A stretch of DNA of 64,000 bases from Rufibacter roseolus (GCF_017916365.1 NZ_JAFMSU010000002.1:992001-1056000), one strand, 5' to 3'. Positions 6,515-16,096 are shown, counted from the stretch's first letter. Notes: generated by a model not told the origin, from the sequence alone. Made by a program: numbers and translations.

Positions 6515-9500
6515 ATGCCTGCATCCTTTAAAATATACTCCTCCTCAGCCGGTTCCGGCAAGACCTATCATCTTACCAAAGAATACCTGAAACTGGCGCT
6601 GCAGAGCGAGGATGTTTCTTATTACAAGAACATCCTGGCCATCACCTTCACCAATGATGCGGCGCAGGAGATGAAGACCCGGATTCTGGGCGCCATGCGG
6701 GGCTTCAATGATCCGTTGTTGCCGGTGAAGGAAAAAGCCAAGAGCGACTTATTGCTGCTGAACATATTAAACGAGATACAGCACGAGTATGATCAACCCA
6801 ACCTGACGAAGGAAGCTTTGCGCGGGCGGGCGGCTAAGGTGTTTGATCACCTGCTGTTCCATTACTCTGAGTTCGCGGTGAGCACCATTGACTCGTTCGT
6901 GAACCGGGTGGTGAGCGCCTTTACCACGGAGCTGAAACTGCCGCACAATTTTGAGGTGGACATGGACGCGCAGACACTACTAAGTACGGCTGTGAGTCTG
7001 TTGCTGAACAAGGTGAACCTGCGCGAGGAAAACCGGTTACTGGCTGAGACCCTGCAGCAGTACGCCCTGGAGAAAGCCGAGGAAGGCCGCAGCTGGAACA
7101 ACCTGCCCGAGGAACTTGCCGATTTTGCCCGCCACCTGCTGAACGAGCAGACCTATGAACACCTGCTTGACATAGGCACGCTTACCCTCCAGGACTTCAA
7201 GAAGATACGCATCTCGCTCTATACCCAGAAACAGGACATTGAGAAGCAGATCAAAGGCTGCGCCGAGGAAGCCATGCACCTCATTGGTTCCAGCGGCCTC
7301 TCCCCCGCCGACCTCTCCTACGGCGACCGCGGCATCTACTCCTACTTCCGGAAATGGACCCGCGACTTTGACATTACCACCGCTAACAGCAACGCCGCCA
7401 AAACGGTATCGGATGACAAGTGGCCCAGCGGCAAGGCCAGCGCCGGCGCCAAAGCCAGCATTGAGCAGATCAAGCATCGGTTGTCAGAGCTGTACCGGCA
7501 GATTGAGGAGCTGAAGGAGCGCGAGTCGCAGAACTACATCATCATCTCGGCCATGCTGCCGCACCTCTATAAACTGAGCGTGCTGAGTGAGTTGGAGCGC
7601 TGCATCCAGGAAATCAAGCTGGACAAGAACCTGGTGCACATCTCGGAGTTCAACAAGCGCATCACCGAGATTGTGCTGCAGGAGCCTATTCCGTTCATCT
7701 ATGAGCGCCTGGGCGAACGCTACCAGCACATCCTCATTGACGAGTTTCAGGATACCTCGGTGCTGCAGTGGAACAACCTGTTGCCGCTGGTGGAGAACGC
7801 CCTGGCCAGCGATAACTTCAACATGGTGGTAGGCGATGCCAAGCAGGCCATCTACGGGTGGCGCGGCGGCGAGATGGAGCAGATCCTGCACCTGCACCGC
7901 AACCAGACGCAGCACCTGTACGCCAACTCGCGCTTTGAGGAGAACGTGGCGCCGCGCTATGACACCCTGCGCTGGACGCTCTCGCCGGAGCACCTGAACA
8001 CCAATTACCGCAGCGCACCCGAAATCATCACCTTCAACAACGAGCTGTTCGGGTTCATCAGCCAGGCCAATCCGCAGTTCCCGTTGCTGCAGGCTATATA
8101 TGATGATAAATTCCAGCAGGAATCGCCGGCCGGCAAGATTACTGGACAGGCCCACCTGCAGGTGCTGTTCACCTATGACGATGACAGCCCGCGGAAATAT
8201 GACCTGGATTCCTGCACCCGCATCGAGGAAATCTACGAAGGCTACACTTCTGATGACCTGCTCTCTTACCAGGAAAGCACGCTGCAGTTAGTGTTGCAGA
8301 TGGTACAGCAGGCCCAGGCCGATGGGTATGCGCCGCGCGACATCGCCATCCTGAGCCGCACGAACCGTAATAGCAAGCTGGTGGCCAATTTCCTGAAGCA
8401 GAAGAAATACGACATCATCTCGCAGGACTCGCTCTCGCTGCAGTTTGCCGAGGTCATCAACCTGATCATCTCGTTCTTCAAACTCCTGAACCAGCCGCAG
8501 GACAGCCTGGCCCGGTCACAGGCCTTGTACCTGGTCTACAAAGTGGTGCACCAGCAAATGCCGGACAACGTGACTACCGGCAAGATCGCGGAACTGGCTA
8601 CCGATCCCAGCATTGAGCCGTTCTTCCGGTTTCTGCAGGGCCAGGGCTTCGACATAGATTATAAATACGCGGGCAACCTGTCTATTTATGAACTCACTGA
8701 GAAGCTCATCAGGGTATTTGACCTACTTGGCAAGAACAATGAGTGCGAGTACCTGTTCCGGTTCCTGGACCTGGTGCTGGAGTACACGCTCAAGTACAGC
8801 AACAACCTCAACAACTTCCTGCAGTATTGGGACCTGCATAAGGAGCACCTGAGCATCAACACGCCCAAAGACCGCGATGCCATCACCATCACCAGCATCC
8901 ACAAGTCAAAAGGCCTGGATTACCCCGTGGTGATTGTGCCGTTCTGTGACTGGAGCCTGGAGCCGCAGACCTCCTCGCTCCTCTGGGGCACGCTGCCCGA
9001 GAGTGTGGCCGGGGACAGCAAACTGCGCACCGCCGTGGTGACCCTGAACAAGAAGCTGGAACAGACGGCGCTGCAGGAACAGTATGCCCAGAAGCTGGAG
9101 AAGACTTTTATTGAGAACCTGAACATGCTTTACGTGGCCCTTACCCGTCCCGTGGACCGGCTCTACCTCATTGCCAAGGCGCAGGATTTCAAAAAGGCCA
9201 ATTACCAGAAAAACGTGAGCTACTGGCTCTACCGCTACCTGGAGCAGAAAGAGCTATGGCAGGAAGGGAAATACTGCTATCAATTGGCCAAAGGCGCACA
9301 GCAGGCCGTGAGTCACAAACCTCTTACCGAGGAAGTCTACGTGCTGGACAAATTCACCTCGGCGGACTGGGCCCGCAACCTGAAACTGAAACAGCACGCC
9401 AACAACGTATTCGATTTTGAGACCCAGCAGGAACACCGCCGCTGGAACCGCAAGCTGCACTACGCCCTGGCCCGCATCACCTACGCCGAAGAAGCGCCCA

Positions 9501-9880
9501 AAGCCCTGCGCCAACTGGTACACCAGGGCATCATCTCGCAGCGTGAACTACCTACCCTCACCCAGATGGTGCAGCACGTGCTCAACCATCCGCAGATGAA
9601 GCGCTATTTCAGCCGCGCTATGACCGTGGAGAACGAGCGCGAAGTCCTGGACGTGCGCACCAACCGCTACAAACCAGACCGCATCGTGTTCGGGGAGGCC
9701 GGCGACGTCACGCTCATTGACTACAAACTCCCGCCCGCTAAGCAGGAATACATTGACAACCTGAACTCCTACGCCGCCCTGTTCCGCGAGCTGGTGTTCA
9801 GCAAAATCACCTGCGTGGTCTACTACTTTGAAGAGGAACGCGTGGAAGAATGGGAGTATGTGGGTGAGGTTTTAAAATAA
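6515..9880 (+). CDS. addA: AddA/RecB-like UvrD-family helicase-nuclease
   Basis: 1,121-residue double-strand-break resection subunit. Superfamily 1 helicase motifs are complete: Walker A SSAGSGKT (residues 10-17), ITFTNDAAQEMK (Ia), LIDEFQDTS near 409 (II), VVGDAKQAIYGWRGGE (III), NTNYRSAPEII (IV), TSIHKSKGLDYPVV (V), MLYVALTRP near 870 (VI). The C-terminal PD-(D/E)XK nuclease is intact, with PDRI near 1054 and LIDYK near 1068. The ATG at 6515 is chosen because it begins MPASFKIYSSSAGSGKT as in the family. The open frame continues upstream to 6203, but that part is translated repeat DNA. The partner addB is 6.4 kb downstream rather than adjacent. A low-GC orphan gene follows after 48 bp. Confidence 0.93.
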   Translation: MPASFKIYSSSAGSGKTYHLTKEYLKLALQSEDVSYYKNILAITFTNDAAQEMKTRILGAMRGFNDPLLPVKEKAKSDLLLLNILNEIQHEYDQPNLTKEALRGRAAKVFDHLLFHYSEFAVSTIDSFVNRVVSAFTTELKLPHNFEVDMDAQTLLSTAVSLLLNKVNLREENRLLAETLQQYALEKAEEGRSWNNLPEELADFARHLLNEQTYEHLLDIGTLTLQDFKKIRISLYTQKQDIEKQIKGCAEEAMHLIGSSGLSPADLSYGDRGIYSYFRKWTRDFDITTANSNAAKTVSDDKWPSGKASAGAKASIEQIKHRLSELYRQIEELKERESQNYIIISAMLPHLYKLSVLSELERCIQEIKLDKNLVHISEFNKRITEIVLQEPIPFIYERLGERYQHILIDEFQDTSVLQWNNLLPLVENALASDNFNMVVGDAKQAIYGWRGGEMEQILHLHRNQTQHLYANSRFEENVAPRYDTLRWTLSPEHLNTNYRSAPEIITFNNELFGFISQANPQFPLLQAIYDDKFQQESPAGKITGQAHLQVLFTYDDDSPRKYDLDSCTRIEEIYEGYTSDDLLSYQESTLQLVLQMVQQAQADGYAPRDIAILSRTNRNSKLVANFLKQKKYDIISQDSLSLQFAEVINLIISFFKLLNQPQDSLARSQALYLVYKVVHQQMPDNVTTGKIAELATDPSIEPFFRFLQGQGFDIDYKYAGNLSIYELTEKLIRVFDLLGKNNECEYLFRFLDLVLEYTLKYSNNLNNFLQYWDLHKEHLSINTPKDRDAITITSIHKSKGLDYPVVIVPFCDWSLEPQTSSLLWGTLPESVAGDSKLRTAVVTLNKKLEQTALQEQYAQKLEKTFIENLNMLYVALTRPVDRLYLIAKAQDFKKANYQKNVSYWLYRYLEQKELWQEGKYCYQLAKGAQQAVSHKPLTEEVYVLDKFTSADWARNLKLKQHANNVFDFETQQEHRRWNRKLHYALARITYAEEAPKALRQLVHQGIISQRELPTLTQMVQHVLNHPQMKRYFSRAMTVENEREVLDVRTNRYKPDRIVFGEAGDVTLIDYKLPPAKQEYIDNLNSYAALFRELVFSKITCVVYYFEEERVEEWEYVGEVLK

Positions 9881-9928
9881 ACTAATATTATTTAATTGAA
9901 CCACTGATCTTATAAATTAAGAAGTAAC

Positions 9929-11311
9929 ATGCGACAAAACGAAATTGATAACATCCTTACACAAATAGAAGCTTTCAAGAAATTAGAATTAGAGGAAATA
10001 CTTTCAAAAGCAAACCCCAATGAAACAGATTTAGGAAATTCTATAATCAGCAGGATGTCGGTTCTGGAATTCGTAAGTTTGAGCAAACGACTAATAAAGC
10101 AACTTGAGTTAGCTTTAAACGGACCAAACAAGTTGATTCTACCGAGCAGTTTTTCTACTGCGGAATTTGGCCAATATGATGTTAATACATGCATCACCTA
10201 TCTGATAAACTACATCAATTCCAACCAGTTATCAGCAGCTGAAAACATGTTATTATGGCTAGCCCACTATGAATTGCAGAATAGCATTTTAGAAAAAACA
10301 AATTCTAAGCCTAACTTAAATGAATTAGAAAACCTACAACAGAAATCAGACTCTATAAGATTAATAGAAACAGATATTAAAAAGCTTAAAGAACAATATA
10401 ACAATTTAATAAAAGACATTAAAGAAAGTCTCACTTCATTAAACAACTTTAGAAATCAAAAAGAAGTTGAGCTCCAACAAATTACAAATAATCTCAATTC
10501 TTCAAACACAAATACAAACCAAATCCAAAATCTATTAAACACATCAACTCAATATGATACAAGAATAAACTCCATTCTAGGTGAAGTAGAAAAATCGCAA
10601 TCTAAGATTGAAAGCACGGAGGAAAATATAAATTCAAGCTTTTCTAAGTTTAAATCAGAATTTTCTGATTTGATAAGTAAGCTTAATAAAACAGAGAAAA
10701 ACTACTTAGGCTTATACACGGACTTTGAAGAAAAACTTTCTTTTGTAGAATCAAAGCATCAATATTTCACTGATAGAAACTCTTACTTAGACAATCTAAT
10801 AGGCAGAGAGGTTGGAGCATCTTTATTTGAGACTTTCAAACAAAGAAAAAGCGAGCTTAACGGTCCTTTAGAATTCTGGAGGTATGCTGTTGGTGTTATG
10901 GGAGTGTTAACATTCCTTGCAATTCTGGGAATATTTACCAACTTCTTTGGTTTGATAGGAGAAATGCATGGCATTGAAGCTTCTTTAAAATGGGAAAGCA
11001 TTTTAATCAACTCTTTAAAATCTTTACCATTTTTCTTTTTACTCTACTACTCAATATCTCAGTATAATAAAGAAAGGAACTTTCAAGAAGAATACGCATT
11101 TAAATCAGCTGCTGCATTAACGATAAAGGCATATGCAGACATCTTAAATGATGACAAAAACAAGGATGAGCTGATACTTCATGCAGTTTACGGCATCTAC
11201 CGTAGCCCAATTAGTGAAAACTCGAAAAGTATAAAAGATGTTAATTCAGCTTTAGATATAGCTAGAGATGTAATTGACAAAGGTTCAACTTTATTACAAA
11301 GAAAAGAGTAA
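9929..11311 (+). CDS. Unrecognised AT-rich coiled-coil protein with two membrane segments
   Basis: 460 residues that I do not recognise. Residues 1-125 are mainly helical and soluble. About 125-290 is a long coiled-coil-like region rich in Asn, Gln, Lys, Glu and Ser. Two hydrophobic segments follow (VGVMGVLTFLAILGIFTNFF near 315-335 and SLKSLPFFFLLYYSI near 362-378). The C-terminal part runs YAFKSAAALTIKAYADIL then DELILHAVYGIYRSP. There is no signal peptide, so both large ends probably face the cytoplasm. Base composition is far more AT-rich than both neighbours, indicating horizontal acquisition. It starts 48 bp after addA on the same strand and could be co-transcribed. A role as sensor or effector coupled to DNA-end processing is possible but speculative. 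A faint resemblance of the tail to DUF6161-type ends is from memory and weak. Confidence 0.75.
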   Translation: MRQNEIDNILTQIEAFKKLELEEILSKANPNETDLGNSIISRMSVLEFVSLSKRLIKQLELALNGPNKLILPSSFSTAEFGQYDVNTCITYLINYINSNQLSAAENMLLWLAHYELQNSILEKTNSKPNLNELENLQQKSDSIRLIETDIKKLKEQYNNLIKDIKESLTSLNNFRNQKEVELQQITNNLNSSNTNTNQIQNLLNTSTQYDTRINSILGEVEKSQSKIESTEENINSSFSKFKSEFSDLISKLNKTEKNYLGLYTDFEEKLSFVESKHQYFTDRNSYLDNLIGREVGASLFETFKQRKSELNGPLEFWRYAVGVMGVLTFLAILGIFTNFFGLIGEMHGIEASLKWESILINSLKSLPFFFLLYYSISQYNKERNFQEEYAFKSAAALTIKAYADILNDDKNKDELILHAVYGIYRSPISENSKSIKDVNSALDIARDVIDKGSTLLQRKE

Positions 11312-11439
11312 CACCTCATTTTACGTTAACTTGAGTATCAAGCGCTTCTCAACAGAAAACTAGAACATGTCTATTAAGCTTTTGGCCGTGTTTTAGCCTA
11401 AGTAAAATACAAAGCATATAACTGAAGTCAACAAAATAG

Positions 11440-11493
11440 CCTCCTCTAGGTTTTCAACCCAATTTTCAAAAATGGGCCTAAAACCAGAGGAGG
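11440..11493. terminator. Bidirectional terminator-like nested hairpin
   Basis: The outer stem CCTCCTCTAGGTTTT pairs with AAAACCAGAGGAGG (11480-11493). An inner stem CCCAATTTTCAAAAATGGG lies within. It sits between the convergent ends of the coiled-coil gene (+) and the small secreted-protein gene (-). The inner sequence belongs to the recurrent TTTTC...GAAAA/CCTAAAA intergenic family noted in the findings. Confidence 0.65.
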
Positions 11494-11506
11494 TAAACAC
11501 GCTACT

Positions 11507-11854
11507 TTACTCCTGCACACTCACTTTCCGCTTCATCACATAATGGCGGAAATCTGTTTTTTCTTCCCGCACAACGTAGACGTGCACCAATTCCCAACCC
11601 TGTCGGTTCATATAATTTAAGGCATCTATGGGCGAGATAAATTCCAGGGGGTTACCGGAGGCGTCCAGCAGTTTTTCACCGCGTTTCTGCTGGGCATTGC
11701 CGAAGTCTACAGACATGTAAAACTGTTTCCCGAAGGTCTTTTCCCACATAAAGGCATCGCAATATTCCTCGGTTCTTTTGGCGGGTTGGTCCTGGGCAAC
11801 AGAGATACTGGTGAAGCATAAGGTGAACAGGAGCGGCATCAATAGCTTTTTCAT
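11507..11854 (-). CDS. Small secreted protein of unknown function
   Basis: 115 residues. The start is placed at the ATG giving MKKLLMPLLFTLCFTSISVA followed by QDQPAKRTEE, a standard signal peptide with likely cleavage after SVA. The longer frame to 11926 would bury this signal. The mature part is about 95 residues with aromatic and charged positions and a segment (LNYMNRQGWELVHVYVV) that looks like one helix and a strand. NRQGWELV resembles small DUF4177-type folds in which a GWELV motif is typical. This is family resemblance only. It is convergent with the gene to its left and divergent from mqo. Confidence 0.7.
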   Translation of the reverse strand: MKKLLMPLLFTLCFTSISVAQDQPAKRTEEYCDAFMWEKTFGKQFYMSVDFGNAQQKRGEKLLDASGNPLEFISPIDALNYMNRQGWELVHVYVVREEKTDFRHYVMKRKVSVQE

Positions 11855-12328
11855 AGTAGTTTGGGTTAAGGTGAATTGAATGGATAGGTGAAAGAAGTAG
11901 TTTGTTCGCCGGACAGCCCTTTCCACAGCTTTCTACCTTTTAAGCCTCTTTTCTTTAAAACAGGGTAAAAACAGCAAGAGCGACCACTTTAAAGCGCCGC
12001 AAATATTAAGCCAATCATATATAAAGAAATGCTATCCTTTAGGCTAGGAGAAAGATTCATACAGCTGCACCTCGCCAGGATTTTGAACAACTCCTTTAAC
12101 AAGGGCAAATTCAGCCTATAAAGCCCGTCAGGAACCTACTTTCCCCGAGTATACCGGCCTGAAATAACCTATTGCTCCTATCATGGTGATAGACAAGAAC
12201 TAAAGCATGACCTGGCCCCAGCGTGCAAAAGCCCTCACCTCTTTGATATTCAATTCACAACTTCCTTATTTGGGCAAAACACTTTCTGTTGGTTTCTTCG
12301 TACTCTAGGAAGTATATAACCTAATACC
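11855..12328. other. Intergenic region upstream of mqo
   Basis: 474 bp between divergent genes. No reading frame with coding character, no repeat copy and no RNA gene was recognised. It must contain the promoters of mqo (+) and of the small secreted-protein gene (-), but no sequence matches the TTTG-N19-21-TAnnTTTG pattern well. Confidence 0.5.
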
Positions 12329-13837
12329 ATGGACAAAATAGTAACCGAGCCAGATGTAGTGTTGATTGGCGCTGGCATTATGAGCGCCACCCTGGGCGTG
12401 ATGCTGAAGCAACTGCAACCGGATTTGACCATAGAAATATATGAGCGGCTAGACGAAGTGGCCGCCGAAAGTTCCGATGCCTGGAACAACGCCGGTACCG
12501 GCCACTCCGCTTTCTGCGAACTCAACTATACCCCTGAGAAACCCGATGGCTCCATTGATATCTCCAAAGCCGATGTCATTGCCGAATGGTTTGAGCAGTC
12601 GCGCCAGTTCTGGGCGTACCTGGTAGAGCGCGGCATTCTCGCAGACCCCAAGATGTTCATCCGCAGCGTACCGCACATGAGCTTTGTCTGGGGAGACAAA
12701 AACGTGAACTTCCTGCGCAAGCGCTATGACGCCATGACCAAGTCACCGCTCTTCCAGGGCATGCAGTACTCAGAGGATTTCAGCCAACTGGAAGAATGGA
12801 TGCCGCTTATCATGAACGGCCGGAACAAAAACATGAAAGTGGCCGCCACCCGCATGGAAGTAGGTACCGATGTAAACTTCGGATGCCTTACCCGACAGCT
12901 CTTCAAACACCTCAAAGAAATGGGCGGCGTAGAACTCTACCGTAACCATGAGGTGCGCTCCTTCCGGCACAAGGACGATGGCAAGTGGCGCGTACGGGTC
13001 AAAGACCTGACCACCGGCCAGAAACGCCGCGCCCGCACCAAATTCGTCTTCATTGGCGCCGGTGGCGGATCACTGCCCCTCCTGCTGGCCTCCGGCATCC
13101 CCGAAGGAAAAGGCTTCGGCGGGTTCCCGGTAAGCGGCCAGTGGCTCAAATGCACCAACCCAGACGTAATCGCGCAGCACCAGGCCAAAGTCTATGGGAA
13201 AGCCGCCGTGGGCTCGCCGCCAATGTCGGTGCCTCACCTGGATACCCGCGTGATCAACGGGGAAAAAGCCCTGCTTTTTGGTCCATACGCTGGTTTCACG
13301 ACCAAATTCCTGAAGAAAGGCTCTTTCTTTGACTTGCCTTTCTCCATCAAGATGAATAACCTGCGTCCTATGCTGGCGGCGGGCTACACCAACATTCCAC
13401 TCACCAAATACCTCATCAACCAGGTAAGACAGTCGCCGGAAGACCGTTTGGATGCCCTGCGCGAATACGTGCCTACTGCCCGTGCTGAGGACTGGGAGCT
13501 GGAAGTAGCCGGACAACGCGTGCAGGTGATTAAGAAAGATCCAGTAAAAGGCGGTGTCCTGGAGTTCGGAACCGAGGTGGTAAGCGCCGCCGATGGCTCT
13601 ATCGCCGCGCTGCTGGGTGCCTCCCCGGGTGCCTCTACCGCGGTATCCATCATGGTGAACCTCATCCACAAGTGCTTCCCGCAAAAAGCAAACACCCCTG
13701 AGTGGCAGAACAAGATCAAGGAAATGATCCCCTCCTTCGGCATCTCCCTGGACGACAACCCGCAGCTTTGCGAGGAACTAAGGGCGCACACTGGTCGGGT
13801 GCTCCAATTGCAGGAGCCGCAGCCGGTACAACGATAA
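12329..13837 (+). CDS. mqo: Malate:quinone oxidoreductase
   Basis: 502 residues, the usual length for Mqo. It oxidises malate to oxaloacetate and passes electrons to the quinone pool as a peripheral membrane flavoprotein, linking the TCA cycle to respiration. The FAD-binding Rossmann motif [12 protein letters not shown] is near residue 12. The Mqo signature [20 protein letters not shown] follows near residue 50. Other conserved segments are [12 protein letters not shown] and [12 protein letters not shown]. The ATG at 12329 gives the expected short N-terminus. It is a single gene with its own strong terminator. Confidence 0.97.
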   Translation: MDKIVTEPDVVLIGAGIMSATLGVMLKQLQPDLTIEIYERLDEVAAESSDAWNNAGTGHSAFCELNYTPEKPDGSIDISKADVIAEWFEQSRQFWAYLVERGILADPKMFIRSVPHMSFVWGDKNVNFLRKRYDAMTKSPLFQGMQYSEDFSQLEEWMPLIMNGRNKNMKVAATRMEVGTDVNFGCLTRQLFKHLKEMGGVELYRNHEVRSFRHKDDGKWRVRVKDLTTGQKRRARTKFVFIGAGGGSLPLLLASGIPEGKGFGGFPVSGQWLKCTNPDVIAQHQAKVYGKAAVGSPPMSVPHLDTRVINGEKALLFGPYAGFTTKFLKKGSFFDLPFSIKMNNLRPMLAAGYTNIPLTKYLINQVRQSPEDRLDALREYVPTARAEDWELEVAGQRVQVIKKDPVKGGVLEFGTEVVSAADGSIAALLGASPGASTAVSIMVNLIHKCFPQKANTPEWQNKIKEMIPSFGISLDDNPQLCEELRAHTGRVLQLQEPQPVQR

Positions 13838-13849
13838 ATTTAGAGTAGG

Positions 13850-13881
13850 AAAAGCCTCAGAAGATGTTCTGAGGCTTTTTT
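13850..13881 (+). terminator. Intrinsic terminator of mqo
   Basis: AAAAGCCTCAG, an 8-nt loop AAGATGTT, then CTGAGGCTTTTTT. The 11-bp stem runs directly into a T-tract, starting 13 nt after the mqo stop codon. Confidence 0.9.
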
Positions 13882-13980
13882 GATGAGGTTTAGAAAGTGA
13901 CGGTACCTTGATGGCTTACTTTGTTCTCTTCTGCTTGAATTAACGTAGTCTTGGGCAATTCCACGTGATTTCTTAGGAGG

Positions 13981-14290
13981 GCGTAGTCCGCTTGTCCTGG
14001 CGAAGGGCTGTTGTTTGCGTAGGCTCATGAGCTGGGTTGTTCCATGGCTGGGCTCCGAGCGCTCACGGCCGCGAGGCCCCGCCTTCCGGCCTCGCGCTGC
14101 GCCAGCTTCCTTTGCTCCCTTACGGTCGCAATGCCTTCGGCACCGGAACCTGACAAGGCGCTCCACCGAAAGGCTGGAAAAGGAAATGCGCCGGTAAGAA
14201 CGCCGCAGACCTCGCAGCGTCCGGAGGTCCTGCGAGCGTCTTCTCTGCTGAGAGATTCTCCCCTTGAGGGGAGCGAAGAGGGGTGTTTAC
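13981..14290 (-). repeat. Long dispersed repeat, copy B
   Basis: Inverted relative to copy A at 5978-6375. Long near-identical blocks include GCTCACGGCCGCGAGGCCCC, CGCCTTCCGGCCTCGCGCTG, CTCCACCGAAAGGCTGG, GGTCCTGCGAGCGTCTTC and CTCCCCTTGAGGGG. Unlike copy A it has no REP-like element inside. Instead a REP-like copy lies about 34 bp outside it. Together the two copies flank addA, the orphan gene and mqo as a 7.6-kb inverted-repeat bracket. Confidence 0.8.
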
Positions 14291-14323
14291 ATTTACTGAT
14301 CATGGCGTCTGCTCTCCACTTAC

Positions 14324-14396
14324 CATGGTTCTAGTCTGTGACTTGGACCTACAATGACAGGCAGTTTGCAACTGCCGTGAGGCGCTAGCCTCAAAA
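14324..14396 (+). repeat. REP-like three-hairpin element, copy 5
   Basis: The best-preserved copy: AGTCTGTGACT box, GGCAGTTTGCAACTGCC, then TGAGGCGCTAGCCTCA, all three with clean stems. It lies next to, but outside, long repeat copy B. Confidence 0.8.
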
Positions 14397-14601
14397 CCTG
14401 GTTTTAGTCTGCTTTAAGCTAATCCGCTACTATCACCTGCCCTTCTTTCTTTCCTGAAATTCCCACCTTTTCAAGGAGGTGAAGGAGGATGTTCACACCT
14501 GCCGATCCATGCATTCCAACATTTGCAAAAATGGTAGAGATCAGGCTATGCCTTGTCTCCTACGTTTACCACCGCAATTTCAACGACTTCCAACAAACCC
14601 T

Positions 14602-15267
14602 TCAATCCTCCCTATTTGCCACGGTGTGCAGTTCCAGGGTATCCAGGTTTAGAGCGGTGAGGTAGCCCATTCTGCCTTTGAAGACGCAGCCGCCGTCAAT
14701 GTTGATCACATCAGGGACGGGTTTTACTAGGGAAGCTTTCATTTGGTCCAGGGTGATGGGTGTATGGCCGTGAACGATTTTCCGGTTGCCAAGTTTGCGT
14801 TTGTCTACTTCAAAATCGCGGGACCAGAGCAAGGTGTGCCGGTCAGAGGCGGGGTCTGCGATGGAGAAGTTGTAGCCGGCATGGACCAGCAGGTAATCGT
14901 CAAGTTCAATGTAGAGCTCCAGCTGGGTCATGAACTCCCAGTACACAGGCCTAATGTCCTCAATCTTCTGGGCCCGGAAACTCTTCAGGGCCTCTTTTCC
15001 GCCGTTGAACATCCAGGAGGTATGGTAAATAGAATTGTCGCGGGCTTTCATGGCCATGTCCTCGTGGTTTCCGCAGAGCGCTTGCACCCGGAAGTTGTCC
15101 TGCAGTTTCATGATGTAGTCCAGCACGCCTTTGGAATCCGGCCCCCGGTCAATGTAGTCGCCCAGCAAATAGAGCCGGTCCCGGTACTTTAGCTTGATCA
15201 CCTCTTCCACCAGATACCGGAAAGTTTTAAGGCATCCGTGGATGTCTGAAATGGCGTAACGACTCAT
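14602..15267 (-). CDS. Calcineurin-like Ser/Thr phosphatase, paralogue 1
   Basis: 221-residue PPP-type metallophosphoesterase. The full set of dinuclear-metal motifs is visible: DIHGC near the start, GDYIDRGPDSKGV, CGNHEDM, VHAGYNF and IVHGHTP. The start is placed at the ATG giving MSRYAISDIHGC, matching its paralogue, rather than 27 nt upstream. Bacterial single-domain members act as protein phosphatases or on dinucleotides such as Ap4A, and the sequence alone does not decide. A close paralogue lies immediately upstream on the same strand (15413-16096), with the same C-terminal motif TALNLDTLELH, indicating tandem duplication. Confidence 0.88.
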   Translation of the reverse strand: MSRYAISDIHGCLKTFRYLVEEVIKLKYRDRLYLLGDYIDRGPDSKGVLDYIMKLQDNFRVQALCGNHEDMAMKARDNSIYHTSWMFNGGKEALKSFRAQKIEDIRPVYWEFMTQLELYIELDDYLLVHAGYNFSIADPASDRHTLLWSRDFEVDKRKLGNRKIVHGHTPITLDQMKASLVKPVPDVINIDGGCVFKGRMGYLTALNLDTLELHTVANRED

Positions 15268-15412
15268 AACCTGCGAATTAGTGGTAAAAGTCATTTTACG
15301 GATTCTGGGCGGGCACAGCTTTCCAGTTTACTGATTTAATGGTTCTGGAATTTGCCTGAAAACTGTTTCAAGCGTGTTTTTGGAATAAAGGCACTGAAAC
15401 GAAGATAAGCGC

Positions 15413-16096
15413 TTAGGCGAAGGTGTCTGCGTCTTCCCGGTTCTTCAGGGCGTGCAGTTCCAGGGTGTCCAGGTTGAGGGCCGTAAGGTAACCTAAGCGG
15501 GAGGTGAAGACGCAGCCGCCGTCAATGTTGATGACATCAGGAGCCGGCTTTTTAACTGAGGCCGCAATCTCGGTTAAATAAGTGGGTGTATGCCCGTGCA
15601 CAATGCGTCTCCCTCCCATCATCTTGAGATCAGGTTCAAAGTCCCGGATCCAGAGCATGGAATAGGTGTCATCAAACGGATAATCATGGGAGAAGTCAAA
15701 TCCGGCGTGTACCAGCAGGTAATCGTCCAGCTCCACATACATCTGCAGTTCATTCAAAAAGGTCCAGTACTTCTCGGGGATTGCTTCAAGCGAGAGCGTA
15801 TCGAAGCTTTTCAAGGTCTGTACGCCTCCGTTATACAACCAATCCTCGGGGTACTCCGGATCTTTGCGGGCGTCCAGCATCATGTCTTCGTGGTTTCCGC
15901 AGAGGGTAATGACCTGGTAGCCGTCTTCCCGCAGATCCAGAATGAAGTCAATGACGCCTTTGGAATCGGGGCCGCGGTCAATATAATCGCCCAGGAGGTA
16001 AAGGGTATCAGTTTTCTGCAGTTTCAGTTCTTTCTCCACCATGTACCTGAAGGTCTTGCAACATCCGTGAATATCTGAAATGGCGAATCGGCTCAT
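15413..16096 (-). CDS. Calcineurin-like Ser/Thr phosphatase, paralogue 2
   Basis: 227 residues beginning MSRFAISDIHGCCKTF, with GDYIDRGPDSKGVIDF, CGNHEDMMLDAR, VHAGFDFSHDYPF and RRIVHGHTPTYL. All metal ligands of the PPP fold are present. It is collinear with the downstream copy over its whole length and shares the tail INIDGGCVF and YLTALNLDTLELHAL. The two copies are well diverged in the middle, so the duplication is not recent and they may have different substrates. A 145-bp gap separates them. Confidence 0.88.
   Translation of the reverse strand: MSRFAISDIHGCCKTFRYMVEKELKLQKTDTLYLLGDYIDRGPDSKGVIDFILDLREDGYQVITLCGNHEDMMLDARKDPEYPEDWLYNGGVQTLKSFDTLSLEAIPEKYWTFLNELQMYVELDDYLLVHAGFDFSHDYPFDDTYSMLWIRDFEPDLKMMGGRRIVHGHTPTYLTEIAASVKKPAPDVINIDGGCVFTSRLGYLTALNLDTLELHALKNREDADTFA

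Larger units (their letters stand above)
13838..14601. other. Gene-free stretch downstream of mqo, mostly repeats
   Basis: 764 bp containing the mqo terminator, long repeat copy B and REP-like copy 5. About 200 bp of unremarkable sequence follow up to the phosphatase stop codon. Short open frames across copy B are mirror images of those across copy A and are not genes. Confidence 0.65.
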
